Part shown: piece after piece, positions 1 through 30,660 of the stretch | Numbering within the stretch: the stretch's first letter is position 1 | Layout: each line of letters starts with the position of its first letter | Source: Elgaria multicarinata webbii | Lineage: Eukaryota; Chordata; Lepidosauria; Squamata; Anguidae | Reading direction: 5' to 3' | Assembly: GCF_023053635.1 (NCBI RefSeq) | Contig: NC_086173.1 | Location: forward strand, 143,873,197-143,937,196 | DNA: 64,000 nt | Translations under genes and position numbers: made by a program | The notes under the pieces: model-generated | Told to the model about the DNA's origin: nothing | Databases searched by the model: none | The model's input: only the letters and a program-made list of their open reading frames with translations

Positions 1-768
1 ACCAGTGTGCAGCTTGTGCAACAGAGTTTATGTCTGAAGTCCAAGGGCCCTAGGCAGTTCTTGCAAGCAATGCAGATCGGGCTTTTGCATTTTCTCTATT
101 TGTGAAATTGAATGGGTTTCAATCAACAGCCATTTTAAAAATTGGTTCTCTTCTGCATCATCATCACAGCCACCAAGGACACATTCCAGACTAAAAGATA
201 TTTTTAGCATCACTTGTATAAAATATATTTAGGATCAACCCCAAGCATATTTAGACAGAAAAAGCATGACTGGCTGGGGAATACTGGGACTCGTGGAGCT
301 TTTTTCCAGCCTAAACATGCATGGGATTGTGCCCTTAGCTGCCTCTTTGGTCTCCTAGACAAAAAACACATTAGGGGCTAGAATTTGGACCAGCTAGTAT
401 ATACTATAGAGTGCAAGTTTTAGAGCTGCACAAGATTCTTCAGACTAGTTGTTATTTTTTTTAAAAGTTTTTCTATAACGGCATAATATTTACTCACATG
501 TACAAGAAATGAGTCTCTTCCCCCCCACTCATATTTACAGACTTCTCCAGTCTCAAGATGGAGGGATGTGAAGCAAACAACTCGAAAACAAATATGGCAT
601 ACAGGTAAGCTTACAAACTCTTTGGAACAAAGCAGAAATGAAAAATGTATGTTCCCTTTGGAAATTTAGCAAATGTGGAGAGTAATATTGAAAACACGCT
701 AGGTAGTGTCCAAAAATGGGGTGAAATGGCTTGGCATTGCTCTCCCCTGTGGAATAAAAGACAGCCGA

Positions 769-845
769 CAGAAAGCTCTGGCATGGGCTGGTCCATGAAG
801 TCACGAAGAGTCGGAAGCGACTGAGCGAATAAACAACAACAACAT
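769..845 (+). repeat. Bov-B (RTE) LINE 3' tail or Sauria-type SINE end
   Basis: The sequence carries GTCACGAAGAGTCGGAAGC and ACGACTGA-like bases followed by a CAA-rich tail, the signature 3' end of Bov-B LINEs, which squamate Sauria SINEs share. A longer copy of the same tail lies at 29678-29896. Only the 3' end is present, so LINE and SINE cannot be told apart. Confidence 0.65.
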
Positions 846-1149
846 AGAAGTAGAGTTTGAGGTGTGTGTTTTAATGCACCACATATTTTTAACTTCACTA
901 TCCCAAAATATAGCCCTGAGAATGGTCTGCAAGCAGATGCTGCTGCAGTCCTACTGCTGAAGCTAGCCAGGTCTGTCCCTGTGAGCTGCCAGATGGGAGA
1001 CTCCTTGGGAATTATGCATAAGCTACTTTGAGCCCTTTGGAAGAAGAGTGGGATGCAAATGTGGTAAATAAAAATATAGGGAAAGATGAAATGGGTATTT
1101 TGCCCATTTATTATTTTTGTAAATGTAATTATCAACATCGCTTCTAGGT

Positions 1150-1375
1150 CTAGGGTTGGATCCAGGATCTGCCTTCCAGAAGATGAAGGGCCCCACTCAT
1201 GGAATGCCCCTCTGACAGACTTTTGGGGATCTCCCATCCCATTTCAGAAGATCTTCTGACTCTTGTGTGTAGCTTTTTCAGGGGGCTGGGGGAGAGGGCT
1301 GCCCTTGGAGGGAGGGGACGGGGAAGCACACGCCCACTAGTGCAGTTTTTCCAGGTTAGATCTGAATCAAACCCG
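1150..1375. repeat. short dispersed element with TTGGATCCAGA-like ends (copy 1)
   Basis: Begins GGTTGGATCCAGGATCTG and ends near CCAGGTTAGATCTGAATC. Related copies lie at about 18590-18815, 30985-31195 and 58488-58738. Ends of opposite polarity suggest a non-autonomous DNA transposon (MITE), but no target duplication was resolved. The family is not one I can name. Confidence 0.45.
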
Positions 1376-1624
1376 TAGCAGGTGGCATATATTGTTCGTT
1401 CTAAATGAACAGCAAATAATCACAGCAGTGGTGTTAATCCTGACAACAGGGATAGTAGAGTTGGCTTTACTATCCAGCTACTTGCTGCTTTCAGGCCAAG
1501 AGTGGGCAGCAGTGTAGAATGGTCACTGGAACTTTGCATGGAAAAAACACTCACTTGCTCATCTCTTCTGGTAACAACCCCCCCCCCCCCCCGGCAAAAT
1601 AAAAATAAAAAATTACAGACACAG

Positions 1625-2311
1625 TTGGTTCCAAAAGAGCCATTTTATTTTCTAAGAATCGATAGAGATCTTCTTCCTCCAAAATAAATACAAGTACAAA
1701 TGCCAACCCAGCTGCAGCAGAAAGAAGAGCCGGGTTCCTACAGGGTGGGGGTCAGGCAGAGCCGGGTTCCAAAAAGCTATAGTATCAAAATGTGCGAGTG
1801 AGAAGACAGCGGCCCTGCTCTGCAGAGTGTCGGTAGGGCTGGGCCGAGGAAAGGCTGATGTTTCTGGACAGGTCCTATGATGCAGGGAAGCATGGGGCCA
1901 GGGTCCGTTTGTGTGTGTGTGTGTGTAAGTATATGGAGCAGCCCAAATAATTTACATTCTCCCACTATTGTACAGTATTTTACAAAGGCCTAGAGCCTCA
2001 GGACCCAGGGGGTGGGGTATTGTCCTTGGGAGCTATACAGGCAGCTGGGTATTGCTCACGCAGCTGGTCAGGGCAATTCCAGGCATGGAACAAGGAAGGG
2101 CAGGCTGGCACAAGAGGTAGGCTTGCCCACATGGAGGGCACAGTGCTCTGTGGGTGTGCCCAGCACACTGGAGGGGCCGCTGGGTGCTCTACATAGGCTC
2201 CCGCAGGCTGGCCAAGGGCTCGGGCTTCTCAAGGCCGGAGCTCCCCGCTCCCCTCTCCCGTACAGTCCAGCTGCACTGAGCGAGCGCCCAGGGCGGGAGC
2301 TCCTCTGAGGG
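1625..2311 (-). other. BRPF1: BRPF1 3' untranslated region (inferred)
   Basis: Runs from the TGA stop to the AATAAA at 1644-1649. It contains a short (GT)n run at about 1909-1926 and no interspersed repeat that I recognise, which fits a conserved 3' UTR in an otherwise repeat-rich region. The length is typical for the gene. Confidence 0.55.
1644..1649 (-). terminator. BRPF1: BRPF1 polyadenylation signal (AATAAA)
   Basis: A minus-strand AATAAA lies about 660 bases past the BRPF1 stop codon and is followed by a GT/T-rich stretch (TGTGTCTGTAATTTTTT), the usual arrangement for cleavage roughly 15-25 bases downstream. It is the best candidate seen; use is inferred. Confidence 0.6.
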
Positions 2312-21984
<19,673 letters not shown>

Positions 21985-21998
21985 GGCGCCTCTCGGCT
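21985..21998 (-). other. BRPF1: BRPF1 5' UTR portion of exon 2
   Basis: Fourteen bases between the CCTTACAG acceptor and the start codon. Confidence 0.75.
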
Positions 21999-23222
21999 CT
22001 GTAAGGGAGGGGAATTAACAGAATGAGCATCCTAGGGCTACCGCAGCACCACACACCAGCACCCAGTAGATTGTTCCCCAGACCCAAAGGCCTACGTGAG
22101 GGGACACGGGGCTTAGAAAACTGACTCCCGGCTAATTCCAACTCAAGCCCCAGATTGATTTTGCCCAATTGATACGGGAACAACACGTGGGAACCATAGA
22201 CTGGGGGAAACGGCAGAGCCAGCATGAGCATCACGGCCCACATCAGAGATCTGTTGCGCAAAATCTTGCGTGGCTCTGTACAGGTATTACTCCTCATCCT
22301 CTCTCTCTTTCTCTCTCCTGGTTTATTGCCAAGTTAGGCAACCAGCAATGTGGGTAGCAGAAATCTGGTCGCAACGTAAGAGAGAGACGTGGGATGATAG
22401 CTTCCTCACACTACCTTGGGCTCACAGTATATTCTCTACCCAAAGGTATTCTGTTGGCTATACAGGGAGCAGAACAGCCTCTGGCTTTCCATCCAACATA
22501 AATTTCTTCAATGCGTTAGATGGTTTCTTTTAGGTCTTTATGTCAATATCCTATAGAGATAAATATCATAATGCTCTAACAACTCTTATGTAATGGTATT
22601 GTCCCTGTTGTATTTGGTTATGTATATTTATTAGTTTGTAATTAAATACTAATACACATATACATTCTGTGTTAAATACAGCCCCTGAAGAAGGATTGAC
22701 ACCATCCAAAACGTTGGGCTATTCGTGATGTTTTTTTAAAATAACATTTTTAACAAGAAAAATAAAAAATAAAGAGTCTTCTCACCAGCACCAGAGCCAG
22801 CGTCTCTCTCCTTTTGCACACACTTTTGGTGCTTCTCCCTCCAACCCATTTTTCCACCTGCCTAGCCGTTTTCCTTTCTTCCTCAAAGCTCACTTCTTCA
22901 GCAGAGCTTTCCCTAAACCACCTCACCTTATTTGCTCTTCACTGCCTGCTGGCTCTACTGTATCCCAGTTCCCAACTTACATTGCACAGTGGGGGTAGAT
23001 TAGGGTTTGCTGTGATGAACACACCTACCCGTGGAGGTAAGCCATGCAGCTCTGAACATGCAGCAGAATGCACCAATGCGCTACAGCCAAACAGTAATTC
23101 CCTGGTGTAGGTCTGCCACATCTCCAAGGTTTGGGGCTGTATATCTTCCCTTCATTCTTGACTTATTTCCTGTACCTGTGCTGTCATGTGATTTACGAAG
23201 GACCTTTTTTTTTTACTCTTTC

Positions 23223-23383
23223 ATCATAGAATCATAGAATAGCAGAGTTGGAAGGGGCCTACAAGGCCATCAAGTCCAACCCCCTGCTCAATGCAGGAAT
23301 CCACCCGAAAGCATCCCTGACAGATGGTTGTCCAGCTGCCTCTTGAAGGCCTCTAGTGTGGGAGAGCCCACAACCTCCCTTCT
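23223..23383 (-). repeat. CR1 LINE 3' end
   Basis: Minus-strand CR1 tail (ATTCTATGATTCTATGA) and 160 bases of the 3' region. It is truncated at 23383 and followed by unrelated sequence (TTCTCCCTCCACTCC). Confidence 0.85.
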
Positions 23384-23609
23384 CCCTCCACTCCACCAAC
23401 GCAGATTGTAAGCCCTCTAGGCAGGGATCCTTCTCACTTCATTTCCTGGCAATGCTGTTGCCACTAAATGTTTAACAGTAGCAGCAGTCAGGCAGAGCTG
23501 GGGAGGGAAAAGGTTTTAAGTCCGGGAATATTAGCCGTACGCAAACTTGCCCATGGCTCCCTCTATCAGCTCCAAAGGAAGAGATAGTCTGGGCAAGGCA
23601 ATCCAAGCA

Positions 23610-24116
23610 AACATTCCATTTATACTGTCAGTTTATACATGGGTCTACTCTTGTAGACTACTCAGACACTTCAGTTGGCACAAAATACTGCACCTTGATT
23701 TCTAACTGGACTAGTGGAATGAAACTCCTATTGGCAGTCTTGAAACAAGTGCACTGGCTCACGGTCCATTACCAGGCACAATTCAAGATGCTGGTTCTCA
23801 GTTTTAAAGCTTCAAATGGCTTTAGTACCCTGGTACCTGAAGGACTGACTCCCCCTCCACCATGAACTTGCCCATTCTGTGAGCCCCCTCACCCACCCAC
23901 ATCTTTCCTGAAGCAATGTGGATGATGCCCTCATTGAGGAATGCTCCAAGACTTCTATTTGCCTTGCTTTTAATGTAAACTCAGGTTTGTTTTGATGGAG
24001 TTCTACTGGTTTTGTTTAGGCCGTACGGCTCTTATATTAATGATGTTCTTCGTGCTTTTTAATTGTAAGCCTCTCTGGACTGAAGCGTGAGTTATAAATA
24101 TTCTCAACGAATAAAT
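23610..24116 (+). repeat. L2-clade LINE 3' portion
   Basis: Degenerate ORF2 end (VLKQVHWLTVHYQ-like, then FKASNGFSTLV-like) followed by a 3' UTR with ATTGTAAGCCTCTCTGGACTG and an AATAAATAAA tail. Old and diverged. Confidence 0.6.
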
Positions 24117-24189
24117 AAACCGAAGAGAAGTAGGATATTGGCCTCCTTACACCATACCTAGCTCATGCTACCTCCATGCTGCTCTCTTC

Positions 24190-25707
24190 ATTGCCATGCA
24201 GGGAGCAGGAATCATGTCTCCCAGATAATGTCTCCCAGACACACACTAATGCTCCCAACTCCATAATACCCCATTAATTGTGCAGGGAATGGATATTTAA
24301 GGAGAGGAGGGGGTGCCAGTGTACTGCTGCTTCTTGCGGACACCAACCCCACAACACGCCTCTCACCCTGTGGTGCTCCCAGTAGCTGTAGAGGAAATGA
24401 CAACTATGAGAGGAGATGTCACGCTAGCCACACCATACTGATTTCCGCATCTCCGTAGTACTCCCTGATTGTGCAAGGAAGAGAAATAACTGGAGAGAGT
24501 CTATTGCCAGTCTATTGCCACTTCTTACTCATGCTCATCACCACCACCGCCTCCTTCATTAGACAGTGTCATACTAGTTGTAGAGCAAAAGACAATTAAA
24601 AGAAGGGAGTCTCAAATGGCTCTCGTATCTATGGTACTTATAATTGTGCAAAGAATGGAGGCTGGCAAAAAAAAAAAAAAGAAGGGGAGGGAAGTGGGAG
24701 AAGGCCAGTCTGTTGCCACTTCTTATTCATGCAAAAAAAAAAAACCTTTCTCCCCCCCCCCCCCCCCAACTGCCTCTGTCACCGTGTGGAGTCCCGCTAG
24801 TTGTAGAGGAAATGACAACTAAGGCAGGGGATGTCAGAGCACCCATGTGATGTTCACTTCCTTATTACTACAGGAATCAGGTTGTACTGGAAATGGAAAT
24901 CATAAGGTGTGTGTCCCCGTCTGTCTGTCCGTGTCTCCCCCTATCTTTTGCACATGCAAACCCCACATTATCCTCCTCACCTCGGAAGTACCAGTGTGTG
25001 GTGGGAACTAGGAATTAAGAGAGGAACGGTGGAAAAGAGTACAGAAGGATGCCAATCACGTCACTACACCCTTTGCCTATGCTAACCCTGGCAATGCCTT
25101 CCTCATCTTTCTGGCACCCTTTGCTTGGGCAAGGAACCAAAATTAGAAGAGATGGGATAGGAGAACGCATAGAGAGAGGCCACTTTACACTCTACATCCC
25201 TTATTCATGCAAGTACTACAGTGTCTCTCTCATTCCATGTCACTGTGCCAGCAGCTTTAACAGAGAGTGTGGGTGGCTGTCAACCAACCCACATCACACA
25301 CTGCCTTTGTTATCTCCATGGCACCCCCTGGTTCTGCAGGAAATAGAAGTTACAGGAGAGCGAGGAGGAGAGATGCCAGAGAAATGCCACACTACACCCC
25401 CCCCCCCCCCCGGTCTGTGCAACCCTACAATGCCCCGTGTTGTGCCAGGAGCTATAAAGAGAGTGCCGGCTGGCGGGCCACAGTCTAATCACATCACACA
25501 CTGCTTTCTTTACCTCCATAGCACCTCCTGTTTGTGCAGGAAATAAATGTGGGGCAGAATGAGAGAGCAGAGGCAGAGCTGCCAACTTATATTTTACATC
25601 CCTGATTCCAGTTCATCTTAGACCCTCTCTCTCAGGCCATGCTGTGCCAGTAGCTGTAAGGAGAGGGGGCAGCCAGCATGATGGTGGTGGCTGTCAATCT
25701 CTCTCTT

Positions 25708-25744
<37 letters not shown>

Positions 25745-25900
25745 TGCACACGGCCTGCCTTCTTTACCTCCATGGCACTTTGTACATGTCTAGGAAATAG
25801 GCGAACTTGGGCGGGCTGCAGAACAGCAGACACAGAGGCACCAGTCTACACCCCTTGATCCCTGCAGACCCTATCCGGCCCGCAGCTTGTGCCAGTCGCA
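24190..25900. repeat. diverged tandem array, about eight ~210-bp units
   Basis: Two motifs alternate. Motif A (TTGTGCAGGGAATGG or CTGCAGGAAATAGAAG type) recurs near 24281, 24470, 24647, 24868, 25118, 25335, 25536 and 25784. Motif B (GCCAGTAGCTGTAAGGAGAG type) recurs near 24370, 24566, 24783, 25003, 25243, 25440, 25648 and 25880. Spacing is about 180-250 bases. Units are strongly diverged and interrupted by poly-C and (CT)n(CA)n tracts. The array ends at the CpG island. Confidence 0.65.
25696..25744. repeat. (CT)n(CA)n microsatellite
   Basis: A pyrimidine tract followed directly by about ten CA units, inside the last units of the tandem array. Confidence 0.9.
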
Positions 25901-25948
25901 ACGTGTAAGTGTGGGGAAGCTGTCAAGCCACCCCCTGCTCATAGCACC

Positions 25949-25981
<33 letters not shown>

Positions 25982-25982
25982 C
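25949..25982. repeat. (CCTG)n microsatellite
   Basis: About eight CCTG units at the edge of the CpG island. Confidence 0.9.
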
Positions 25983-26900
25983 CGAGGCACCTTCCGCAGG
26001 TGCGGGGCACGGGCATTACGGGCGAAGTCGGGTCGGGATGCGGAAGGAGAAGGAGAAGGAGAAGGTGAGGTGGAGGGGAAGGAGGAGATCGTAGCAGCCT
26101 CCCCGCTGCCCTCAAGGACTCCACCCTGCTCCGACTGCTCAGCCCGCCCGCCCGCCGCAGCTCCTGTTGCTTTATTCCCCGCAGCCCCTGGCCCGCCGGG
26201 CTCCCTCCCTTCCCTTCCCGCGGGAGAAGCCTGCCCCTGGCTGCAGGCCGTGGAGCCTTCCCGCGAGCCCACCAGCCCCCGGCCCCCACAGGCTCTCTCA
26301 CCGAGCACGGCTCAGGCCCCCGGCCGGCTGTGGCTTGGCGCTCTCGTGGCGGCGGGGCCCATGGGCCCAGCCCGGCCCGGCCCGGACAATGGAGGCGGCG
26401 GCGGCGGCAGCAGCGGCAGCAGCGGCAGCAGCAGCAGCTCCTGCGCGGGGAGGCCCCGCTGGGTAAAGCGGCTCCTTGGCAACCGCACTTTCGACAAGGA
26501 CACGCGGCCGGGCCCGCGGCCGAGCCCGGAGCCCGCCGGCCCCCGCTTCTAGGTTCGTAATCAGACGCGGATATCAACCTCCCTGGCTGCCTTTGCCCCC
26601 TCCGACGGCGGGGTTTTTTTTTTTGCCCGGCGCCGACGGCCCGCGAGCGAATCTGCCGCCGCGAATAGCAAGCTCTGCTGAGGTCGAGAGCCAGCGGCGG
26701 CGGCGGCGGTGGTGGTGGTGGGAGGCCCGCTCGGGACGCCTGGGTCCTTCCCCAGACCTGGCTCTTTGCCCAGCAAGGGCCAGCAGCTGCCGGGGAGGGG
26801 AGCCCTGGTGGCGCGGGAGGACTCGGGCAGAGGGGCACTGAGGGAGGCGGTCGTCGTGGGCCCACTCTAGCCGTGGGGTCCCCACCCCAGGGCGGGCAAT
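25950..26900. promoter_or_regulatory. BRPF1: CpG island, likely BRPF1 promoter
   Basis: GC- and CpG-dense with GGC/GCC runs and several GC boxes, in strong contrast to the AT-rich repeats around it. It lies about 4.3 kb upstream of the BRPF1 start codon, where a housekeeping-type promoter is expected. There is no TATA box in an obvious place. Long open frames here on both strands reflect the absence of stop codons in GC-rich DNA. Confidence 0.75.
26302..26450 (-). other. BRPF1: candidate untranslated exon 1 of BRPF1
   Basis: A minus-strand donor GTGCTCG|GTGAGAG ends at 26302 inside the CpG island. The exon 2 acceptor at 21999 requires an upstream exon. The 5' limit (about 26450) is a guess, and other donors are possible. 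Confidence 0.35.
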
Positions 26901-27094
26901 AGGGCGTTGGAGAAGGAAGGACCCGGCAGTTCCCCAGGGCTGCTTGTGCTTAACAGGAGAGGTAGAGAGCCTCAAAAGGGGAATTACAACATGGGAGGTG
27001 TAAACCATATCACTTCCAACCTGGAACATTTAGATGTGTAGGTAGGGGTAGTTGCTTGGGTTGCTGTCGTCGTTGTTGTTGTTAGCTTTAAGCA

Positions 27095-27238
27095 GAGTGA
27101 GCAACCTGGTACACTCTAGAAGCTTTGGACTACAACTCCGATAAGCCCCAGCCTGCATGGTCAGTGGTCAGGGATCTTGGGAGATGCAGTCCAAAACATC
27201 TGGAGGGCCACCAGTACAGCAGGTTGCCCACCCCTGAC
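27095..27238. repeat. fold-back element (family FB1)
   Basis: Left GAGCAACCTGGTACACTCTA and right CCAGTACAGCAGGTTGCCCA are inverted, with core pairing of GGACTACAACTCC and GGAGATGCAGTCC. Confidence 0.7.
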
Positions 27239-27469
27239 TGGGAGTCTTCAAAGCGCTTCGCATACATTGTTTCAGCAATCTTTACATCAAGATTCAGTAT
27301 TTCCATCCTGGTATTCATACAGTTGCTGGTGAATTTGTGGCAGAGGCAAGGTTTGAACTGGGGTTTTATGGTTCAGAGCACAGTATATTATAGTACGACC
27401 CCCTGCATGAAGTAAGGTGTGGTGAGTTGAGTAAGACTTACTTCCAGGTAGGTATGGGTGTAGGATTGG

Positions 27470-27655
27470 GGGAAGGGACATAGCTCAGTGGTAAAGCACC
27501 TGCGTTGCATGCAGAAGATCTCAGATCTGCTCCCCAGCATCATCAGATAAGACAGCAAAAATTCCTGCCTGAAACCCTGGAGAGCCATTGCTGCCAGTCA
27601 GTGTCAACAATACTGGGGTAGATGGACCAAAGGTCTGACGCTTCCTATGTTCCTA
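27470..27655 (+). repeat. tRNA-derived SINE, family A
   Basis: Head GGGACATAGCTCAGTGGTAA (A box) with a degenerate B box, then a body ending CTTCCTATGTTCC. It resembles tRNA-Ala-like heads but lacks a full cloverleaf. Confidence 0.75.
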
Positions 27656-27739
27656 CCATATACTAGTGCTATCCATGTGATATGCTCTGATCATGGTGTG
27701 CTGTTTTTATTTTTAGTTCCTATATTATGGATGGGAGGG

Positions 27740-28480
27740 AGTGCAGCCCTGTTGGTTCTTTGATACCATCAACCAAGGTATCCTTCTGAATAATTTATCA
27801 GTGTTGGGCTTGGGAGGCACGGCTTTAAAATGGTTCCGGTCCTTTGAGTGGTCTCAGAAAGTGGTGCTGGGGGACTTCTGTTCCACTCCATGGCTGTTAG
27901 CCTGTGGGTTGCCACAAGGTTGTCTTATCCCCTATCTACATGACACCGCTGGGGGTTTGGGCTGAAATGTCATCAGTATGTGGATGATATGCAGATGATA
28001 CTCAGCTCTACCTCTTCTTTCCATCTGCACATCCCAGGGAGGCTGTGGAACTCTTGAACCAGTGTCTGGAGACTGGGGATGGATAAACTGAAACTTAATC
28101 CAGATAAGATGGAGATACTGCGGGTTGGGAAACCAACTACTTCGGATGGAGGTTTACACCTGGTCTTAGATGGGGTTGCACTTCCCCAAAAAGACCAAGT
28201 ACACAGTCTGGGAGTCCTCCTGGACTAACTGGGGTAGCTAACTGGGGAAGCTGAGGTGGCTGCAGTGTCCAGGAGTGCATTCTACCAGCTTTAGCAGGTA
28301 TGCCAACTGCAGCCCTATCTGGGCAGGACAAGCCTTACCCCAGTTATTTATGCACTAGTCATATCCAGGCTGGACTACTGTAATGCGCTGTATGTGGGGC
28401 TGCCTTTGAAGACAGTTCAGAAATTTCAGCTGGTGTACAATGCAGCCACCAAAGTATTGGTGGAGGTGAGGCAATATAAT
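27740..28480 (+). repeat. L2-clade LINE, reverse transcriptase region, 5' half of a split copy
   Basis: Encodes recognisable RT pieces (FDTINQGILLNNLSVLGLG, then SQKVVLGDFCSTPW and GLPQGCL) and SRLDYCNALYVGLP downstream. Several stops and frame changes make it a dead copy. The element resumes at 28871 after an insertion. Confidence 0.8.
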
Positions 28481-28870
28481 AATAATAATAATAATAATAA
28501 TTAATAATAATAAAATTATTTCTTACCCGCCTCTCCATTTGGATCAAGGCGGGGCACAACAATAAGTATAACATACATAAAACTGATTAAAAACATAGTG
28601 TACATGATTAAAATATCCTAAAAACATCCTAAAATTCCACTGGATAGGCCTGATGGAAGAGATAAGTCTTTATAGCTTTCTTAAATGCTAAAAGACTGTT
28701 AAGTTGACGGGTCTCCTCCGGCAGGCCATTCCACAGTCTGGGAGCAGCAGAAGGTCCTCTGGGTAATACTTGTCAGCCTAATTTTGGCTGACTGAAGTAG
28801 ATTCTTCCCAGAGGACCTGAGTGTGTGGGGTGGATTGTATGGGATCACGTAACGCCTATATTGCACTAGC
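28481..28870 (-). repeat. L2-clade LINE 3' end inserted in another L2
   Basis: On the minus strand this matches the 3' end at about 38390-38740 (QRTFSSAAPRLWKGL-like, then GGCGGGTAAGAAATAA) and carries an (ATT)n tail. It interrupts the plus-strand L2 copy on either side. Confidence 0.7.
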
Positions 28871-29375
28871 AGCATTGGTTACCAGTGTGTTTCCAATCCC
28901 AATTCAAAGTGCTAGTTTTGACCTTTAAAGCCCTAAATAGTTTGGGACCAAATTACTTGAAAGACCGCCTTCACCCATATCAGCCTGCCCACTGAGAGAG
29001 GCCTTCTCATTTGCGCATCCATGAGAACAATTGGGTGGTGATCACATCTGAGAGGGCCTTCTATGCTGTGGCCTCACAACTTTGGAACAAGCTCCCATTG
29101 GAGGCCTGCCATGCACCATCCTTGCACGCTTTTAAGAAGGCCTTGAAAACATACTATTTTACCATGGCCTCTCGTAATATGAATACTGTTGTTGCTGCTA
29201 TTGCGATTCTTGCTCCTGGTTTCATTGTTGGCTTTTTTCATTTTTAATTGCTATTTTATTGTGTTTATGTTTTTATAGCTTTTAATATTGTAACTGTTTT
29301 TATGTATTTTATTGTTGTAAGCTGCCTTGCAAGGACTTCTGCTTTGAAAGGCAACCAAGAAATGTTTTAAATAAA
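28871..29375 (+). repeat. L2-clade LINE, 3' half of the split copy
   Basis: Continues from 28480 with FQSQFKVLVLTFKALNS-like coding, then RAFYAVASQLWNKLPLEACH and a 3' UTR ending in AAATAAATAAAA. Confidence 0.75.
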
Positions 29376-29384
29376 TAAAACATA

Positions 29385-29677
29385 AGTGTCATGCTGGATC
29401 AGACCAAGGGTCCATCTAGTCCAGCACTCTGTTCACACAGTGGTCAACCAGCTGTCAACTAGGGAACCACAAACAGGACACAGTGCAACAGCACTCTCCC
29501 ACCCATGTTCCCCAACAACTAGTGAATACAGGCTTACTGGAGGTTGCACTTAGCCATCAAGACTAGGAGCCATTGATAGCCTTCTCCTCCAGGAATTTAT
29601 CCAGCGCCCTTTTAAAGCCATCCAGATTGGTGGCCATCACCACATCTTGTGATAGTGAATTCCATAGTTTAACTATG
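29385..29677 (-). repeat. CR1-group LINE 3' end (split by Bov-B)
   Basis: Minus-strand 3' UTR (CTGGACTAGATGGACCCTTG) and the end of ORF2 (FLEEKAINGS-like). The upstream part continues at 29897-30495. Confidence 0.8.
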
Positions 29678-29896
29678 TGAGACAGGATACCCTGGAGAAG
29701 AGGCTGATGCTAGGGTAAATGGAAGGCAAAAGGAAGAGGGGCCGACCAAGGGCAAGATGGATGGATGATATTCTGGAGGTGACAGACTTGACCTTGGGGG
29801 AGCTAGGGGTGGCGACGGCCGACAGAAAGCTCTGGTGTGGGCTGGTCCATGAAGTCACGAAGAGTCGGAAGCGACTGAATGAATAAACAACAACTT
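29678..29896 (+). repeat. Bov-B (RTE) LINE 3' end
   Basis: Contains ACCCTGGAGAAGAGGCTGAT, GGGCAAGATGGATGGATG and the tail GTCACGAAGAGTCGGAAGC with CAA repeats. It is inserted into a CR1-group copy in the opposite orientation. Bov-B is abundant in squamates. Confidence 0.8.
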
Positions 29897-30495
29897 CCTT
29901 TTATCTGTCCTGGTTTCTCCCTCCAATCAGCTTCATGGGATGACCCCAGGTTCTAGTATTATGTGAGAGGGAGAAAAAGTCTCCCTATCTACATTCTCCA
30001 CACCATGCATAGTTTTGTACACCTCTCTCCCTTTAGCCTCCTAAACAATCCCAGCTGTTGTAATCTTCCCTCATACGGGAGATGCTCCAGCTTTTTCCAG
30101 CTCTACAATATCTTTTTTTAGGTGTGGTGACCAAAACTGTATACAGTATTCAAAGTGTGGTCACACCATAGATTTGTATAAGGGCAGTATGACACTGTCA
30201 TTTTTATTCTCAATTCCTTTTTATAATAATGCCTATCATGGAGCTTGCCTTCCTTATAGCGGCCACACACTGGCTGTCCACCACCACAACCCCAAGATCT
30301 CTTTCTTGTTCAGTAACTGCCAGCTCAGATCCCATCAGGTTATACTTGAAGTTGGGATTTTTTTTGTCCCAATGTGTATCACTTTACACTTGCTTACATT
30401 GAACCGCATCTGCCATTTGGACGCCCACTCTCGCAGCTTGGAGAGATCCCTTTGGAGCTCCTCACAATCCCTTTTTGTTTTAACCACCTTACATA
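29897..30495 (-). repeat. CR1-group LINE ORF2 C-terminal region
   Basis: The minus strand encodes pieces of the RT C-terminus (KLREWASKWQMRFNVSKCK-like and LRVVVDSQ-like) with frame breaks. Confidence 0.75.
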
Positions 30496-30499
30496 ATTG

Positions 30500-30660
30500 T
30501 TGACCCAGCGTGCGGCTTCTGTGAAAAAGGCAAATTCCGTGTTCGACATAATTAGGAAAGGAATCAAAGGTAAAACTATCAGTGTCTTACTTCCCTTAGA
30601 CAAATCTATGGTTCAACCACACTTGGAATACTGTGTACAGTTCTGGTCACAACACCTAAA
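30500..30660 (+). repeat. CR1-group LINE fragment in opposite orientation
   Basis: Encodes LTQRAASVKKANSVFDIIRK, then [20 protein letters not shown], a conserved CR1 block. It faces the adjacent minus-strand CR1 head to head. Confidence 0.8.

Larger units (their letters stand above)
1..1624. other. intergenic sequence downstream of BRPF1
   Basis: No exon can be supported here. In human the next gene past BRPF1 is OGG1, but I found no OGG1-like exon. The stretch holds a Bov-B type LINE tail (769-845), a putative short DNA element (about 1150-1375), AT-rich sequence and a poly-C run near 1575-1592. Short open frames on both strands look like chance. Confidence 0.6.
21999..24150. other. BRPF1 intron 1, 3' part
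   Basis: Contains a CR1 fragment (23223-23383) lying inside what looks like an L2-clade stretch (about 22800-23470) and an L2-clade LINE end (23610-24116). The 22590-22790 block, with CCCTGAAGAAGGATTGACAC, looks repeat-derived but I cannot name it. Confidence 0.5.

Noticed and set aside
1-1624. Start of OGG1, expected next to BRPF1
   Set aside because: No exon with OGG1-like sequence was found; it may lie further left.
25939-26865. Long open frames on both strands in the CpG island
   Set aside because: GC-rich DNA with few stop codons; low-complexity Arg/Pro/Ala peptides with no domain or splice support.
27470-27545. Possible tRNA gene (A- and B-box-like motifs)
   Set aside because: Head of a dispersed SINE present in several copies; no complete cloverleaf or Pol III terminator placed as in a gene.
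28359-28574. Short minus-strand frame with an Ile/Tyr run
   Set aside because: Translation of an (AAT)n microsatellite.
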